Made by a program: the position numbers and the translations under genes
The notes under the pieces: generated by a model
Database searches by the model: none
Told to the model about the DNA's origin: nothing
Seen by the model: the letters and a program-made list of their open reading frames with translations, nothing else
Source: Lentinula raphanica
Lineage: Eukaryota > Basidiomycota > Agaricomycetes > Agaricales > Omphalotaceae
DNA: 64,000 nucleotides
Assembly (NCBI GenBank): GCA_027919835.1
Contig: JANVFP010000009.1
Span: 310,001 to 374,000, forward strand
Reading direction: 5' to 3'
In this document: one piece after another, positions 11,330-22,383 of the stretch
Layout: every line of letters starts with the position of its first letter
Numbering within the stretch: position 1 is the stretch's first letter

Positions 11330-12847
11330 TTATGCCATGCAAATGAATCCTCCGAACAGAGTACCCATAACCATAGCCAACAGCCCCGTCGATAACACTG
11401 ACGAGAATCCGAGAGGACGAACGGATCCAGCGGCATTTCTGAAAGCAAGCATGTCAATTGAAGGTCAAACTGTCGTACAGAGCTAGACACATACGACGGA
11501 GTGCTCGTGGCGGAAGCGGTCGACACTGTGTAAGTCGAACTACCAATCATGGTGGTGAAGCCACTAGTTGCGAGCGCAACCGGTGTGGATCCAGAAGCCG
11601 AGATGTAGGTAACAGCACCAGCTAACAAAAAGATGAGATTTAATAGTCGGGGCAATTGGAAGACGGAAAAAACTTACAAGGTCCCCAGCTCGTCGAGGTA
11701 CTGACAGAAGGAGCCGGAGGCGAGATAACCGTATAGATGGAAGTTCCTATGGTGGTCGTCAAGCCAGTGGGAGCGAGGGTCATCTCCGGACCTCCAGAGG
11801 GCGAGATCATCGTGACACGGCCAGCTAAAAGCAAAAACATTCAGTTATTGGATTGATTCAACAACACTAAATCACCAACAAGATCCCAGGCTCGTCGTCG
11901 ATGAGACGGACACGATAGAGGTGGGGATAACGGTGTAGGTAGAGCTACCCAGAGTGGTCGTCGTGCCGACGGATGCGAGAGTTAATTCTTGTCCTCCCGA
12001 AGGTGACACGATTGTCACTGCACCCGCTGTGAAGATTGTCAGGCGATAGTCCTCCTTCGAAGGTAACAATGGAACTTACAAGGTCCCCAGCTGGTGGTGG
12101 TAGAAACGGACACTGCTGATGCTGTCGAAGTGGGAACGACGGTATAAGTAGAACTACCTATGGTGGTCGTCGCTCCAGAATCAGCGAGTGTGAGTTCAGG
12201 TCCTCCAGAGGCCGACATCATGGTTACCGCAGATCCCGCTAAACAAGTATCGTAAGGCTTGCATTTTACGTAGGGCAAAAACAACTCGAAACTCACAAGC
12301 ATCCCAGCTCGTGGACATGCTGATTGACACAGAGGACGGTGCAACGGTGTATGTCGCGCCATTGATCGTCGTGGTAGAGCCGGTAGCGCCGAGAGTGAGC
12401 TCTGGTCCATTCGAAACAGAGACCAGGGTTACTGGTTGACCATCTTTCGAGATAGAACCGGATGAATACAAATCTCCCTTCGCAGCAAAAAGTACTCACT
12501 ATAATCCCAGCTGGTTGTGGTAGTGGCAGAAGGGTCAGGAGCGACGGTGTAGGTACCAGTGCCGACTACCGTGGTTGAAGCAGTGCCAAGGGTAAGTGTC
12601 GGGCCTTGATTTATGGCAACCATAGTCATCGGTTGACCATCTTGAAAAAAAAGAAAAGTGTAAGGGCTAGTCGTATGACACTCGGATAATGATGAAGCGC
12701 ACCGTTATCCCAAGCAGTGAATGTGGTTACTCCAGAAGACCCAGCCGATGACCAGTTGTGATGTCTTGGAATTGGGGCTGCGAAGACACCCGAGAAGTGG
12801 CCGAAGCAGAGGAAGAACACGAATTGGAAGGTGGTGAACGATTGCAT
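11330..12847 (-). CDS. Secreted GPI-anchor-type surface protein made of six ~45-residue repeats
   Basis: The protein starts with a signal peptide (MQSFTTFQFVFFLCFG...) and ends with a hydrophobic tail preceded by small residues (NAAGS, then a segment ending FGGFICMA), as in GPI-anchored proteins. Between them lie six repeats of the form VTxxSxSGGPELTLA, TTTIGSSTYTV, then a Thr/Ser run and TSWGP. Each repeat is on its own exon, roughly at 12629-12513, 12450-12302, 12240-12081, 12027-11880, 11825-11680 and 11625-11490, divided by short GT-AG introns. The repeats are Ser/Thr-rich and should be heavily O-glycosylated, so a cell-wall or adhesive role is likely but inferred. The exon-per-repeat layout points to growth by unequal exchange. 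I cannot name a described family. Confidence 0.83.
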
Positions 12848-13539
12848 TGTTTCCGAAGATTCTGTGTTGGAACGGTGGGGACTTGATCAACAAGTGCTTG
12901 CAGTACTGTCGGATGCAGGTGGGGGGGCTAATCCAGAGCAAAGATTTCCAAACGCCATCAGGGTGTCTTATATACGGTTCGGGAATAGCCCTGTGCCCTG
13001 GCCCCTGGGATTTGAGCTGATGCGTATCGCATAGCGATTGAATGAACTGATGGCGCTGAAACTTTTCCTTTGATATTTCCCTCCCCTCCCCTGCACATCC
13101 CATACAATTCCGAAACCCGGCTCAGACTCATCCTGCTCTTCGTCCAAGCTACCCAGAAGCTGCAGCTCGCTGAAAAGCCGTCGAATCTCAGTATATTGAG
13201 GAAGGTTATCTTGAGAGAGTCTAAGATGGCCAAGACTTCGAATGCGGTTTCGAAATGTTTTCAATCGCGAAAGCGAAGGGGCAATTGATTGATCCGAAGG
13301 AGAGATTAACCACTTACCGCGGCATTTTTTGGCGCTCTGCCCACCAGCAGTTGCAACTTGCCCACATAGCCTCCGAAAGCAGTGTCAGGCAGTGTATCTT
13401 CAGAGCCAGGTAGAGCCTCATACTCGACTTGAGTGGAATTGCTGGTATAGTTAGAACATGGATGAACGAATAGGTATTGTTGCAGCAGCCTGAGCCTATA
13501 TCCAACTCCTATTCGCTCACTTACTAGCCCCTCCACCAT
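12848..13539 (-). other. Upstream region with unassigned minus-strand open frames
   Basis: Open frames at 13539-13306 and 13264-12968 on the minus strand look moderately protein-like (for example AFGGYVGKLQLLVGRAPKN and SELQLLGSLDEEQDE) and could be joined by an intron with a GTAAGT donor at about 13318. However, the first ATG would directly abut the ChaC stop codon and the second part overlaps the promoter of the surface-protein gene. I therefore do not call a gene; it may be a small unrecognised gene or just 3' UTR. Confidence 0.3.
12967..12974 (-). promoter_or_regulatory. TATA-like element of the repeat surface protein
   Basis: TATATAAG on the minus strand, about 120 bp upstream of the ATG at 12847. 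Confidence 0.45.
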
Positions 13540-14943
13540 CTACGAATCCAAATTATTCAAGCGATCCAGTGCTCTAATTCTTGTCTTTCATGGTTATCAC
13601 ATTGACATTAGTCCATCGCTTCCACAGCACAATCAAAGGACAACAGACCTCCAGGGCGTATAGATGAGAATCATGGGATTCCGGTGCAAGTTTGCGAACT
13701 GCCTCTACAAGATTGTAAAGATATTCCTGAGATGATTTCTGCATCAGCGAAGCGAGAACGAGATACAGCGAAAGGAGCGCGTACTTTGTTGGGCCCGGAA
13801 GGACCAACTGATTCCCATATTTTGTGTGCCAGAACATCTAACGGTTCAGAACCGACTGTACGAAACGACTGTTAGTCAGGTTCCATTGACCAATGACAGT
13901 TGAAGAATGGCTTACTGAAAGAGGGATTATCGTTGCGACCGACGTAGCACTGGCGTCCGAAAAGATGTCTGTCAGCTTCGTAGAAATCGCTCAGTTTCAA
14001 CGCAGCATACATGCACCTGGTTAGCAAAACTTCGGTTTCTTCAGTCTTTCAAATGCCAATACAAGCACACATACCCCATGCAAAACTATGACCTCTTCGC
14101 CGTCCAGGTCTACACCCCAAACATCAACAGTTTCAAGTGTATAACCATCCTACGGAACGAGAGGGAACGATGTCAAGATATTTTCGACCACTGCAACAGT
14201 TATGCAATCAGACGGGACCTTTTCTCGATAATCTGCAACACATGGTATGAAACGCAATTTTTGCTATCGGAAGAGGTTGAAACACGCACCCAAGTATTCC
14301 CTCACTTCCTTTTCGAACGCAGGATCTATCGTGTATGCTTTTCCTATTGACCTTGAACGCGTTATCGATCCATCGATATGATGACGCTCCACTTGAACAT
14401 ACAAGCGGGTAGAACATACAGTATAGTACTCACCCCACACGATATCTTCATCCGGAAATGCATCCTAAGGCAGGTCGATATCAACGTGAGCAACGCGTTT
14501 TATGCCATTGCACAGTAAAGATCCAGATTTCTGGCATTTACCGATCCCGAAAAAGCATCCCATTCTTCCTTGTGAATCAACGTCACCACACGTCCAGGGT
14601 TCTCCAAAAAAGGATTTCCGAGTCATTGAACTTTCCTCAATCGATGGAGATGGAGGAGATTTCGAGCTCTTACCTCGGGCGTTCCGCGATGATCATGAGA
14701 TTTCTGAGCGAACCGTCGAACGTATCCTTTTAGGAATCCATGCACTGGGTGTTTTTGACGTTTGAAATGATCGACTGTGTCTGTTGAACTCAGCCAGTAA
14801 CGGACCTTCAGATATGACATGAGGTGGGGGCTAGTAGGAAAGTGAAAGGATATGAGGCCTTGTGAATTGAATCTGATACGATTGACTCGATCGTGTGGCA
14901 CCTTGAAGATGAGAGATCCATATCCAAACACCGTATAAGTCAT
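13540..14943 (-). CDS. ChaC-like gamma-glutamylcyclotransferase
   Basis: The N-terminus MTYTVFGYGSLIFK holds the YGSL substrate-loop motif of the gamma-glutamylcyclotransferase fold. It is followed by GFLKGYVRRFAQKSHDHRG, then by exons coding NPGRVVTLIHKEEWDAFSG, EDIVWGVAYTIDP, an EYLDYREK-like segment, DGYTLETVDVWGVD, CYVGRNDNPSF and VGSEPLDVLAHKIWESVGPSG. The gene ends with EAVRKLAPESHDSHLYALE and TRIRALDRLNNLDS. ChaC enzymes cleave glutathione to 5-oxoproline and Cys-Gly in the cytosol. The insert between IFK and GFLKGY is longer than usual, so an intron probably lies within about 14900-14760, but its borders are uncertain. Final exon start 13579 (acceptor GAAAG) gives a family-like C-terminus. 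Roughly 230-250 residues. Confidence 0.88.
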
Positions 14944-15058
14944 TTCTTGGTGTCCTTGCTGGTCGTGAATGGAAGAAGGAAAGACAGCTCAATCGTCTCA
15001 TGTGACGTCGCGAGGTGGATTTGTGAAGTCAAAATGAAGTCAAAACATGGTCCATGCA

Positions 15059-15319
15059 CAGGCTCCTTAAACCAGCCTCGCTGCGGAGAAAGAATTTGAG
15101 AGGTCACGTGCGTCAAAGGTTTTTCGTTTCTCCGCAGGAGGCTGGCAAAACTTGCCCGGCCCGCCGACTCCCGCACTGCATGGATACCTCGAAAAACTGC
15201 GCAGTGAATTGGCGGGCCGGGTAAGTTGTGCCAGCCCTCCTGCGGAGAGAAACGAAACCTCTATACCATGTGACCTCACATTCTTTCTCTCCGTAGCGAG
15301 GGCTGGTTTAAGGAGCCTG
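15059..15319. mobile_element. MITE, 261 bp, with 9-bp target duplication
   Basis: The element is an imperfect palindrome. Its ends read CAGGCTCCTTAAACCAGCC and the reverse complement, with inverted repeats of more than 100 bp around a short centre near 15175-15205. It is flanked by the direct repeat GTCCATGCA (15050-15058 and 15320-15328). It has no coding capacity. A 9-bp duplication suggests a Mutator-like or related transposase acting in trans. It sits between the 5' end of the ChaC gene and the 3' side of the phosphatase gene. Confidence 0.9.
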
Positions 15320-15328
15320 GTCCATGCA

Positions 15329-15754
15329 TTCATGCTCGTAAAATACATATGTAAAAAAACAAATAAAAACAAGAAAGGCTTGGATATACAGTAGATTAGA
15401 GAACGACCGGCGTTGTGCTATACTGTCAATAAGGTCGATACCGGTTGTCTGATGCAATAACTACATGCAGAAGGACAACAAATGATAGAATAGCAAGCCT
15501 AATCATGACAGTCATGAAAACGCATCTAGGGGATCTAAGCAAAAGCTGGTATATGTGGTGTGAGATAGCAGCAAAGTGTCCAATAGATGGCAGAGAAAAG
15601 CATCAAGAGTAGCGTAAAACCTGAGAATTGGACCGTGAGTAAGGTGCGACATAGGATAGTGGTTGATAGCTCACCCAAGAGAAAGGAACCTTTTATAAGG
15701 TGGTACCATGGATATAGTCAGGCAACCGTCTGGGCCTGCGACAAAGACACCGCA
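15329..15754. other. Intergenic / possible 3' exon of the phosphatase
   Basis: Nothing firm. On the minus strand an alternative splice from about 15800 to about 15730 would replace the phosphatase C-terminus with a short tail ending near 15675. Confidence 0.3.
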
Positions 15755-16477
15755 TTACGTTCTACACAAATGTTCAGCACAGAGAAAGGAAAGGAAGCTG
15801 GATATATACACACCACGTTTGCCGCATCGGTCTCGGCGTATCCAGCTCTGAACGAACTCGAACTGAGGGCCTGTCTCCGGACTGTGAGGGAAACGTTTGC
15901 ATTTCTCAACAGTACACCACTCTTTCGCGATGATCTGCAACGCTTCGTCACCGTCCTTGGCAATCCCGGACTGAACGAGCCAGCACCCGATGACCATACC
16001 CGTGCGGCCAATACCACCTCTACAATGAACAGCTGTGATTCTTCCTCGGACTTCATTGTCGCGGAGGACGTCCAGAACGGAGTTCATGTACTCGACACTC
16101 TGTGGCAACGACCGGTCCCGAATGGGAAAGTTATGGTATTCAACGGTGGTAGGATCGATTCCGAGCAACGTCGCACGTCCACAGAGGATATTGGAGTACG
16201 GGATAAGCTCGCCACATTCGGTGAGGTCAATGAAAGTGCGTACACCCGCTTTGAGGAGAGCATCGAGCTTTGGTTTATAGGGGTTTTTGGGTGACCAAGG
16301 GTACTCGCAAGCCAGAAGCAGAGGAGTTGCCCAGTAGGAGTTAGGAATTGGTCTAGGACAGACAGCATTGAGAGGATATGGTCGGTCGACTGGAGACATT
16401 TTTGCAAGAAGACGCTGGTCTGCTCTTTGGTCAGACTGAGCGGTGTTGCTCTTGATAGCAGCGTTATAGTTCGACAT
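15755..16477 (-). CDS. Dual-specificity/tyrosine phosphatase-like protein
   Basis: The frame codes 240 residues without an obligatory intron. The phosphatase signature HCRGGIGRTG gives Cys152 as nucleophile and Arg158 in the P-loop (CX5R). The upstream NFPIRDRSLP places Asp121 as the likely general acid. The N-terminal part has PNSYWATPLLLACEYP, then LDALLKAGVRTFIDLTE, a layout seen in small atypical dual-specificity phosphatases with a protein-tyrosine-phosphatase fold. No signal peptide or membrane segment is seen. After RFPHSPETGPQFEFVQSW the tail may not be coding as written: a GT donor at about 15800 and an AG at about 15730 offer an alternative C-terminus. Substrate unknown. Confidence 0.87.
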   Translation of the reverse strand: MSNYNAAIKSNTAQSDQRADQRLLAKMSPVDRPYPLNAVCPRPIPNSYWATPLLLACEYPWSPKNPYKPKLDALLKAGVRTFIDLTECGELIPYSNILCGRATLLGIDPTTVEYHNFPIRDRSLPQSVEYMNSVLDVLRDNEVRGRITAVHCRGGIGRTGMVIGCWLVQSGIAKDGDEALQIIAKEWCTVEKCKRFPHSPETGPQFEFVQSWIRRDRCGKRGVYISSFLSFLCAEHLCRT

Positions 16478-17487
16478 GATTGATAAGTTATTGATGTGGA
16501 TAGAGTGTAAAAACTTGAGGAAAGGAGAAGTTCTAGAGAGGGTTTATATAGCTATCCGTGGAAGTGGAACGGGGGTAAAAAGCAAAGAGAAACAGGAGAA
16601 ATTCTCCCTTGATGCGGTGCAGATTATGTAATCGCACGAGGTCCTCCTGTGCCGCATGCCAAGGTCTTTGTACTTTTCCTCAGTCCGTTCAAGTCGTTGT
16701 TTCCTTTGATGCAACTATAAACTCATAATTGAAGTAATTATACGTGCTGGCTGTAGGGCATGCCCCTCTCTTCATTTCTCTCAATTTTCATCGCACTTCC
16801 CCGGCAAAATTCGGTGTTTTTTTGGGATCTTCCCGCTCTCTTCACACCTCATTGCGAAGGTTCAGGAAGCTCGAGTAACAAAGCCAGGCTGTAGAAGAAG
16901 ATATCTGATATTCTTCCATTCGAACTTCCCGCCAAATCAGTGGATCCAGGGTCTAGCATGTATCTCGAGTTATCTTTCAATCTCCAACTTACCCCTTCGT
17001 ATTTATCCGCAACTGATCTAGAACTAATCTAACAGCAAACCATTGGTCGTGGAATTCGTCCATATGTCATTGGATGGTTATTGAGCGGAAAGACTGTTCC
17101 AGAGCTGAGATTTTCCGGTCGTAGTACCTTGCAGTGGTTTTTGCCTCGAAGGTATGCCTTTTAGGCTAGTACCAGTAAAAACTTTCCGATTCAGAGATTC
17201 ATGAATGGTTGCTCCTAGGATCCTCTCTGAAATGGAGAACAGTGCTCCAATGTACATCATGTATGTACACATCGATTCGATATACTTACAGCGATAAGCA
17301 CAATTGAAGAGTCATACAGATCGAAGAAAGATCCGACCCTTTACTCCTCCTATAAAGTGCTGCCAAGTAGCGCACGCAGTGAATGCCTCTTCAACGTGCT
17401 TGCTTCAACGTGCTTTCTCCCTCATTGCACGGTCCAACATTCCATCTTTCATCTGATTGACTCATCCTATCAAACCCATCTGCTTGG
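16478..17487. other. Intergenic
   Basis: No supportable gene. Short open frames only. Confidence 0.4.
16543..16550 (-). promoter_or_regulatory. TATA-like element of the phosphatase gene
   Basis: TATATAAA on the minus strand, about 65-70 bp upstream of the ATG at 16477. Confidence 0.5.
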
Positions 17488-17894
17488 AGTCTGCCTATCA
17501 GTGAAGCGCCACAACCTTTGGTGAGTTCTCCAGATCGAGAGGGGGACGAGTCGGAGAAAACTTTCAATGCATTCGGCGGGCAATTTCTGACATGTTACGT
17601 TTCTTGAACTTTTAGCCCAAGTCGATGCAAGACGGACCTGACGCACAAAATCCCCACTCAGCGGCAAGCTTTCATTCGGTCACCAAATTTCTTAATCATT
17701 GGCGCTTTTACATCTCATGTGCTATGTACCAAGGAATCAAACACGCGGTACTGATAGATGGCAATACCAATCTCGCCTCCCGGGTCCGAGCAGCATCTGT
17801 CGGTGAATCGTCTTCGTAAGTCCTCATCTAACAATCTTAATCAACATTAGATACGTAGAACGAAATCCCAAGCAAAACAACCCACCTCTATACT

Positions 17895-18638
17895 TCAAAC
17901 AAAGGACGTCCTTCATGTTCCGTATGTTGCGTTCCCCGACTCGCACGAAGCTTTCCAAGCTCTGCTCCCAAAACTAACCTGCCTTTCAGATGCCCATCAC
18001 TGGAAAGCTTAACATCATTCGCCCCATACATACATGCGTTCTCGTCGTGAAGTGTTTCAATTGACCGGCAGGATATGAAGTATGCGAAGGGAGGACCCAA
18101 GGCGGCTGAAGAAGGGTGATCCCAGGGAAACGCTTGAGTTGCAACATGTAGGTACACGAACTTGTAATCGTTATCGCGATGATCGTGAAGAAAGTGAGGT
18201 CTAGCGAGAGGCAGGAATTTGGCGAAAAGGTCTTTGGCTTCCTGGTCCCCCAAAATCGAGACGTGTGTTCCTTGGAGAGGCGGAGTTTGTACTTTTACTA
18301 AACAGTATCTCGTTGTCGACGCGTCTATGTCCCAAGGATCGAACAATATTTGGTCTGGATCCGAGACAGAGCCTGTGTGCAATGCAGAATTGCTATGGGT
18401 TCCAGGTCCACTGTTACTACCAGCAGCCTAGTAGAGGGATTACAACAAAGTTCCATTGCACGCTACGGCAAATGTGACTCACAAATACCTGAGTTTGCTG
18501 TTGATGATTATTGGTAGAAAGGTGTTTAGGAGGGGGCATAATTGGAGGAGTATGTGGAGGAGGAGGAGCAACAACGATGCAAACCAGCGCCAGGATCATA
18601 AGGAGACAAGCTGTACTTCTTGTACTGACTCCGGACAT
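17895..18638 (-). CDS. Small single-pass membrane protein, tandem copy 1
   Basis: Unrecognised. Exon 1 (18638-18489) codes MSGVSTRSTACLLMILALVC and a Pro-rich stretch APPPPHTPPIMPPPK, a signal-anchor followed by a flexible stalk. Exon 2 (18427-17979) codes a hydrophilic domain starting AAGSNSGPGTHSNSALHTG and containing DPWDIDAST, HFLHDHRDNDYKFVYLHV and FAYFISCRSIETLHDE. A third tiny exon (17910-17895) would end the protein in RTSFV, about 204 residues. Reading through without that splice ends instead at 17888. Topology suggests a type II membrane or secreted protein. The promoter of this copy was replaced by the duplication junction, so its expression is uncertain. Confidence 0.65.
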
Positions 18639-19071
18639 ATTTTTGAGCTTTGGAAGGCGCGGTAAGTCTGCCTATCAGTGAAGCGCCACAACCTTTGGTG
18701 AGTTCTCCAGATCGAGAGGGGGACGAGTCGGAGAAAACTTTCAATGCATTCGGCGGGCAATTTCTGACATGTTACGTTTCTTGAACTTTTAGCCCAAGTC
18801 GATGCAAGACGGACCTGACGCACAAAATCCCCACTCAGCGGCAAGCTTTCATTCGGTCACCAAATTTCTTAATCATTGGCGCTTTTACATCTCATGTGCT
18901 ATGTACCAAGGAATCAAACACGCGGTACTGATAGATGGCAATACCAATCTCGCCTCCCGGGTCCGAGCAGCATCTGTCGGTGAATCGTCTTCGTAAGTCC
19001 TCATCTAACAATCTTAATCAACATTAGATACGTAGAACGAAATCCCAAGCAAAACAACCCACCTCTATACT

Positions 19072-19815
19072 TCAAACAAAGGACGTCCTTCATGTTCCGT
19101 ATGTTGCGTTCCCCGACTCGCACGAAGCTTTCCAAGCTCTGCTCCCAAAACTAACCTGCCTTTCAGATGCCCATCACTGGAAAGCTTAACATCATTCGCC
19201 CCATACATACATGCGTTCTCGTCGTGAAGTGTTTCAATTGACCGGCAGGATATGAAGTATGCGAAGGGAGGACCCAAGGCGGCTGAAGAAGGGTGATCCC
19301 AGGGAAACGCTTGAGTTGCAACATGTAGGTACACGAACTTGTAATCGTTATCGCGATGATCGTGAAGAAAGTGAGGTCTAGCGAGAGGCAGGAATTTGGC
19401 GAAAAGGTCTTTGGCTTCCTGGTCCCCCAAAATCGAGACGTGTGTTCCTTGGAGAGGCGGAGTTTGTACTTTTACTAAACAGTATCTCGTTGTCGACGCG
19501 TCTATGTCCCAAGGATCGAACAATATTTGGTCTGGATCCGAGACAGAGCCTGTGTGCAATGCAGAATTGCTATGGGTTCCAGGTCCACTGTTACTACCAG
19601 CAGCCTAGTAGAGGGATTACAACAAAGTTCCATTGCACGCTACGGCAAATGTGACTCACAAATACCTGAGTTTGCTGTTGATGATTATTGGTAGAAAGGT
19701 GTTTAGGAGGGGGCATAATTGGAGGAGTATGTGGAGGAGGAGGAGCAACAACGATGCAAACCAGCGCCAGGATCATAAGGAGACAAGCTGTACTTCTTGT
19801 ACTGACTCCGGACAT
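19072..19815 (-). CDS. Small single-pass membrane protein, tandem copy 2
   Basis: Same gene as the copy 1,177 bp to the left, with exons 19815-19666, 19604-19156 and 19087-19072. This copy keeps the unduplicated upstream flank (beyond 19841), so it is the likelier expressed one. Because of that flank an additional in-frame ATG at 19851 exists, which would add MRLLPRLPKLKN before the membrane segment. The copies differ in their possible starts for this reason only. Function unknown. Confidence 0.65.
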
Positions 19816-19841
19816 ATTTTTGAGCTTTGGAAGGCGCGGTA

Positions 19842-20290
19842 GAAGGCGCAAGGACTTTTGACTTCAATCGGCAGAGCAAAAGGTGAATCTTTGACCAGCA
19901 AAGAAACAGAAAGGTAAGGGAAAGGAACAAAGTTTAACAGATTTACTTCCAAATCCCTGCGAGAGATAGTGTCATCATGTAAGCGACTCATGTGTATTGA
20001 CCCGAGGGCTGAAACACTGTACATAGCCTGAAACTCTTTGATGCCCATGCTCATCACAGAGTCTGTAGAAAGTTGCCCGTCGGGTGCCGAAACAAGTATA
20101 AGTCTTAATGATCATAGCAGCCGCCCGAATTTTCCAAAGCACAAACTCCTCCTTGTATATGTACATCTTGAATTAGTATCACTGATACATATAGATTACA
20201 ATGACAGAAAATTTGAGAAAACTGAGTAACATGCCAGAAACAAATATGCACTTCAAAATCACACCTCCAAACTATCACTGACAAGTAAAT
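19842..20290. other. Intergenic up to the Copia insertion
   Basis: No gene seen. It holds the promoter region of the duplicated membrane-protein gene (copy 2). Confidence 0.4.
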
Positions 20291-20295
20291 GGTCG

Positions 20296-20610
20296 TCTTA
20301 AAGATTCGCTAGCCGCCGACTATACAAATACGAAGTGAGTCTTCAACGATATGATACGAGTTCCATTAGTATGTACCTATACAAATACGAAGTGAGCTAG
20401 AGATGTAGTGTGAGTAAAGTAGCATATAGCGATGTAAGATAGGATACTCACTCTTCAACGATATGATACGAGTTGAAGAGTGGTAATACAGAATATCGAC
20501 TTAAATACCCTAAACGAGAGACCAAACAAGCCAACACACCGATCTTTCCCATTACTATGTCACACCACCGCGACTATATCGTCGACACGGAATATACCAA
20601 AATCCTAACA
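20296..20610 (-). repeat. 3' LTR of the Copia element
   Basis: 315 bp, matches 28151-28465. The pol stop codon (TAG at 20605-20607) lies inside the first bases of this LTR (TGTTAG). Confidence 0.95.
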
Positions 20611-22383
20611 CTCCCCCTGGCGACGATACCACCAGTCAAGACCCAATGCCCGTACGAATCGTTGGTGTAGATCCTTCGACAGAGATTTCGTCATAAGATC
20701 CGCCACGTTGTCTTCAGATGCGACCGGAAAGATTTCGACCTTCTTGTCCTCGACTTCGTCGCGAATGAAATGCAAACAAACGTCGATAGCTTTCGAGACG
20801 CTATGTTCTCGAGTGGTTTCGGATAGGCTAATGGCACCAAGGGAGTCGCTGAGAATACGCATAGGAATGTTGCCGCCAAGTTCAACTTCCGACAGCCAGC
20901 TGTTAAGCCAGACCGCTTGCTGAACGCCTCGTGCAAGCGCAACATATTCTGCTTCCGTCGATGACATGGCAGTGATCGATTGAGGCTTCGAAGACCAGGA
21001 AACAGGTGATCCGTTGATGAGGAAGACATATCCGGAGACCGACCGTCGGGTATGTGGATTACTGGCCCAGTCCGAGTCGACGTACCCAATCGGTTTGATG
21101 GTATCTTTGCACTCGAGCTTTCGATATTTGATTCCGTAGTTGATCGTGTGCTTGATATATCGACAAAGTTTGATCAACAGTTCCCAGTGTTCCCGAGTTG
21201 GCTGATTCTGCACCGAAGATAGACTAGAACAAGCGAAGACGATATCTGGATGGGTAGAAGAGGCGATCCACCAACAGCAGCCAAGGATGCGACGGTAGTG
21301 TTTGTCTTTCATGAACTTGGCGTCTTCATCAGAGTATGAAGGAGATGGAATGACGTGATATTTTGGAGGGAGAGGAGTATCGATAGGATAGAGTGAGTCC
21401 CAAAGGCCAAAATATTTGAGCGCGTTTTCAACGAAGGGAGCTTGAGAGACGCCGATGCTTCCATCTTCGAAATATTCCAGAGTTAGACCAACCAGAAACT
21501 TCTTATCCTTTACGTCCTTCCAATCCCACCGGTCAAAGTCTTTCATAGACTTTTCAGCTTCAGCGTCGGATGATGCAGCAGACCAGATGTCATCGGTATG
21601 CACGGAGTGAATCGAGTGGGCGCCAGTAACAGGATCTTTGCGAAAACAAATACACGGATCAGCCCTCGAGGATTTGAAACCAATACGGTGAGCTTCGTTC
21701 TTGAGTTCCTTGAACCAAATATGACCAGCCTGAGCGAGACCGTACAGCGGCTTTTTCATCAGGCATACTTTACTTTCCTCCCCCTGCCTGACGAAACCGG
21801 TGACTTGATTCATGTAGATCTTCAGATTTTCAGGTAAGGAACTGTTCAAATAGGCTGACGAAAAATCCCATTGACGAGTAGACCATCCTAGCGCGGCTGC
21901 ACATGCGATGAGAATCCTGGCAGATTCCATACGAGCGACCATCGACCAGCTTTTGTCGAAGTCCAGCCCAGGCCGTTGCATATCACCTCTAGCCACCCAT
22001 CTCGCCTTTCGCGCCAAAATCTCTCCTTTCCCGTCGACTTTAAGATCGTAGACCCACATGCCGCTAAGGACCTTCGTATCGAGAGGACGATCAACCAATT
22101 CCCAGCAATGACGATCTACGAGGGAGTCATATTCCTTTTGCATCGGTGGTCTCCAAAGATCTGGCTCGGACATGGCTTGATCGTAGCGTTTAGGGACAGG
22201 CTTGGCAGTTTGTCCGGCACCTTTGACAATGCTCGCAAGGATCATTATATTGGCCCAGTCCTCACGATTATCCCTTGCTCGTCGTTCATCTTCCTCGTAC
22301 TCGCGGGAACGTTGGAGAGCTTGGGATGGTGCGGAGTTATGCGAGGACCGACGAAGAATGATACCTTCTTCATCCACAGGATA
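20605..22383 (-). CDS. Copia pol, downstream half: reverse transcriptase and RNase H
   Basis: Continues the Copia polyprotein after the palindromic insert; the first in-frame codon after a plausible CACAG acceptor is TAT at 22383. RT landmarks are WVARGDMQRPGLDF, WDFSSAYLNSSLPE, LYGLAQAGHIWF and VHTDDIW, the last replacing the usual YVDD. RNase H landmarks are GYVDSDWASNPHTRRS and AMSSTEAEYVALA. The frame is open throughout, about 590 residues, so this half appears intact. Activity would require removal of the 3-kb insert from the RNA. Confidence 0.93.
   Translation of the reverse strand, partial: YPVDEEGIILRRSSHNSAPSQALQRSREYEEDERRARDNREDWANIMILASIVKGAGQTAKPVPKRYDQAMSEPDLWRPPMQKEYDSLVDRHCWELVDRPLDTKVLSGMWVYDLKVDGKGEILARKARWVARGDMQRPGLDFDKSWSMVARMESARILIACAAALGWSTRQWDFSSAYLNSSLPENLKIYMNQVTGFVRQGEESKVCLMKKPLYGLAQAGHIWFKELKNEAHRIGFKSSRADPCICFRKDPVTGAHSIHSVHTDDIWSAASSDAEAEKSMKDFDRWDWKDVKDKKFLVGLTLEYFEDGSIGVSQAPFVENALKYFGLWDSLYPIDTPLPPKYHVIPSPSYSDEDAKFMKDKHYRRILGCCWWIASSTHPDIVFACSSLSSVQNQPTREHWELLIKLCRYIKHTINYGIKYRKLECKDTIKPIGYVDSDWASNPHTRRSVSGYVFLINGSPVSWSSKPQSITAMSSTEAEYVALARGVQQAVWLNSWLSEVELGGNIPMRILSDSLGAISLSETTREHSVSKAIDVCLHFIRDEVEDKKVEIFPVASEDNVADLMTKSLSKDLHQRFVRALGLDWWYRRQGEC

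Larger units (their letters stand above)
17488..19841. repeat. Tandem duplication, two 1,177-bp copies
   Basis: Copy 1 is 17488-18664 and copy 2 is 18665-19841, head to tail. The copies look identical in the lines I compared, including introns and flanks, so the event is very recent or is an assembly artefact. Each copy holds one complete small minus-strand gene. Only copy 2 keeps the original upstream promoter sequence; the region upstream of copy 1 is the 3' flank of copy 2. Confidence 0.95.

Noticed and set aside
15587..16294. 235-codon plus-strand frame
   Set aside because: Antisense shadow of the phosphatase gene, which has clear catalytic motifs.
17625..17819. Plus-strand frame repeated at 18802-18996
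   Set aside because: Duplicate only because of the tandem repeat; no domain and opposite to the better-supported gene.
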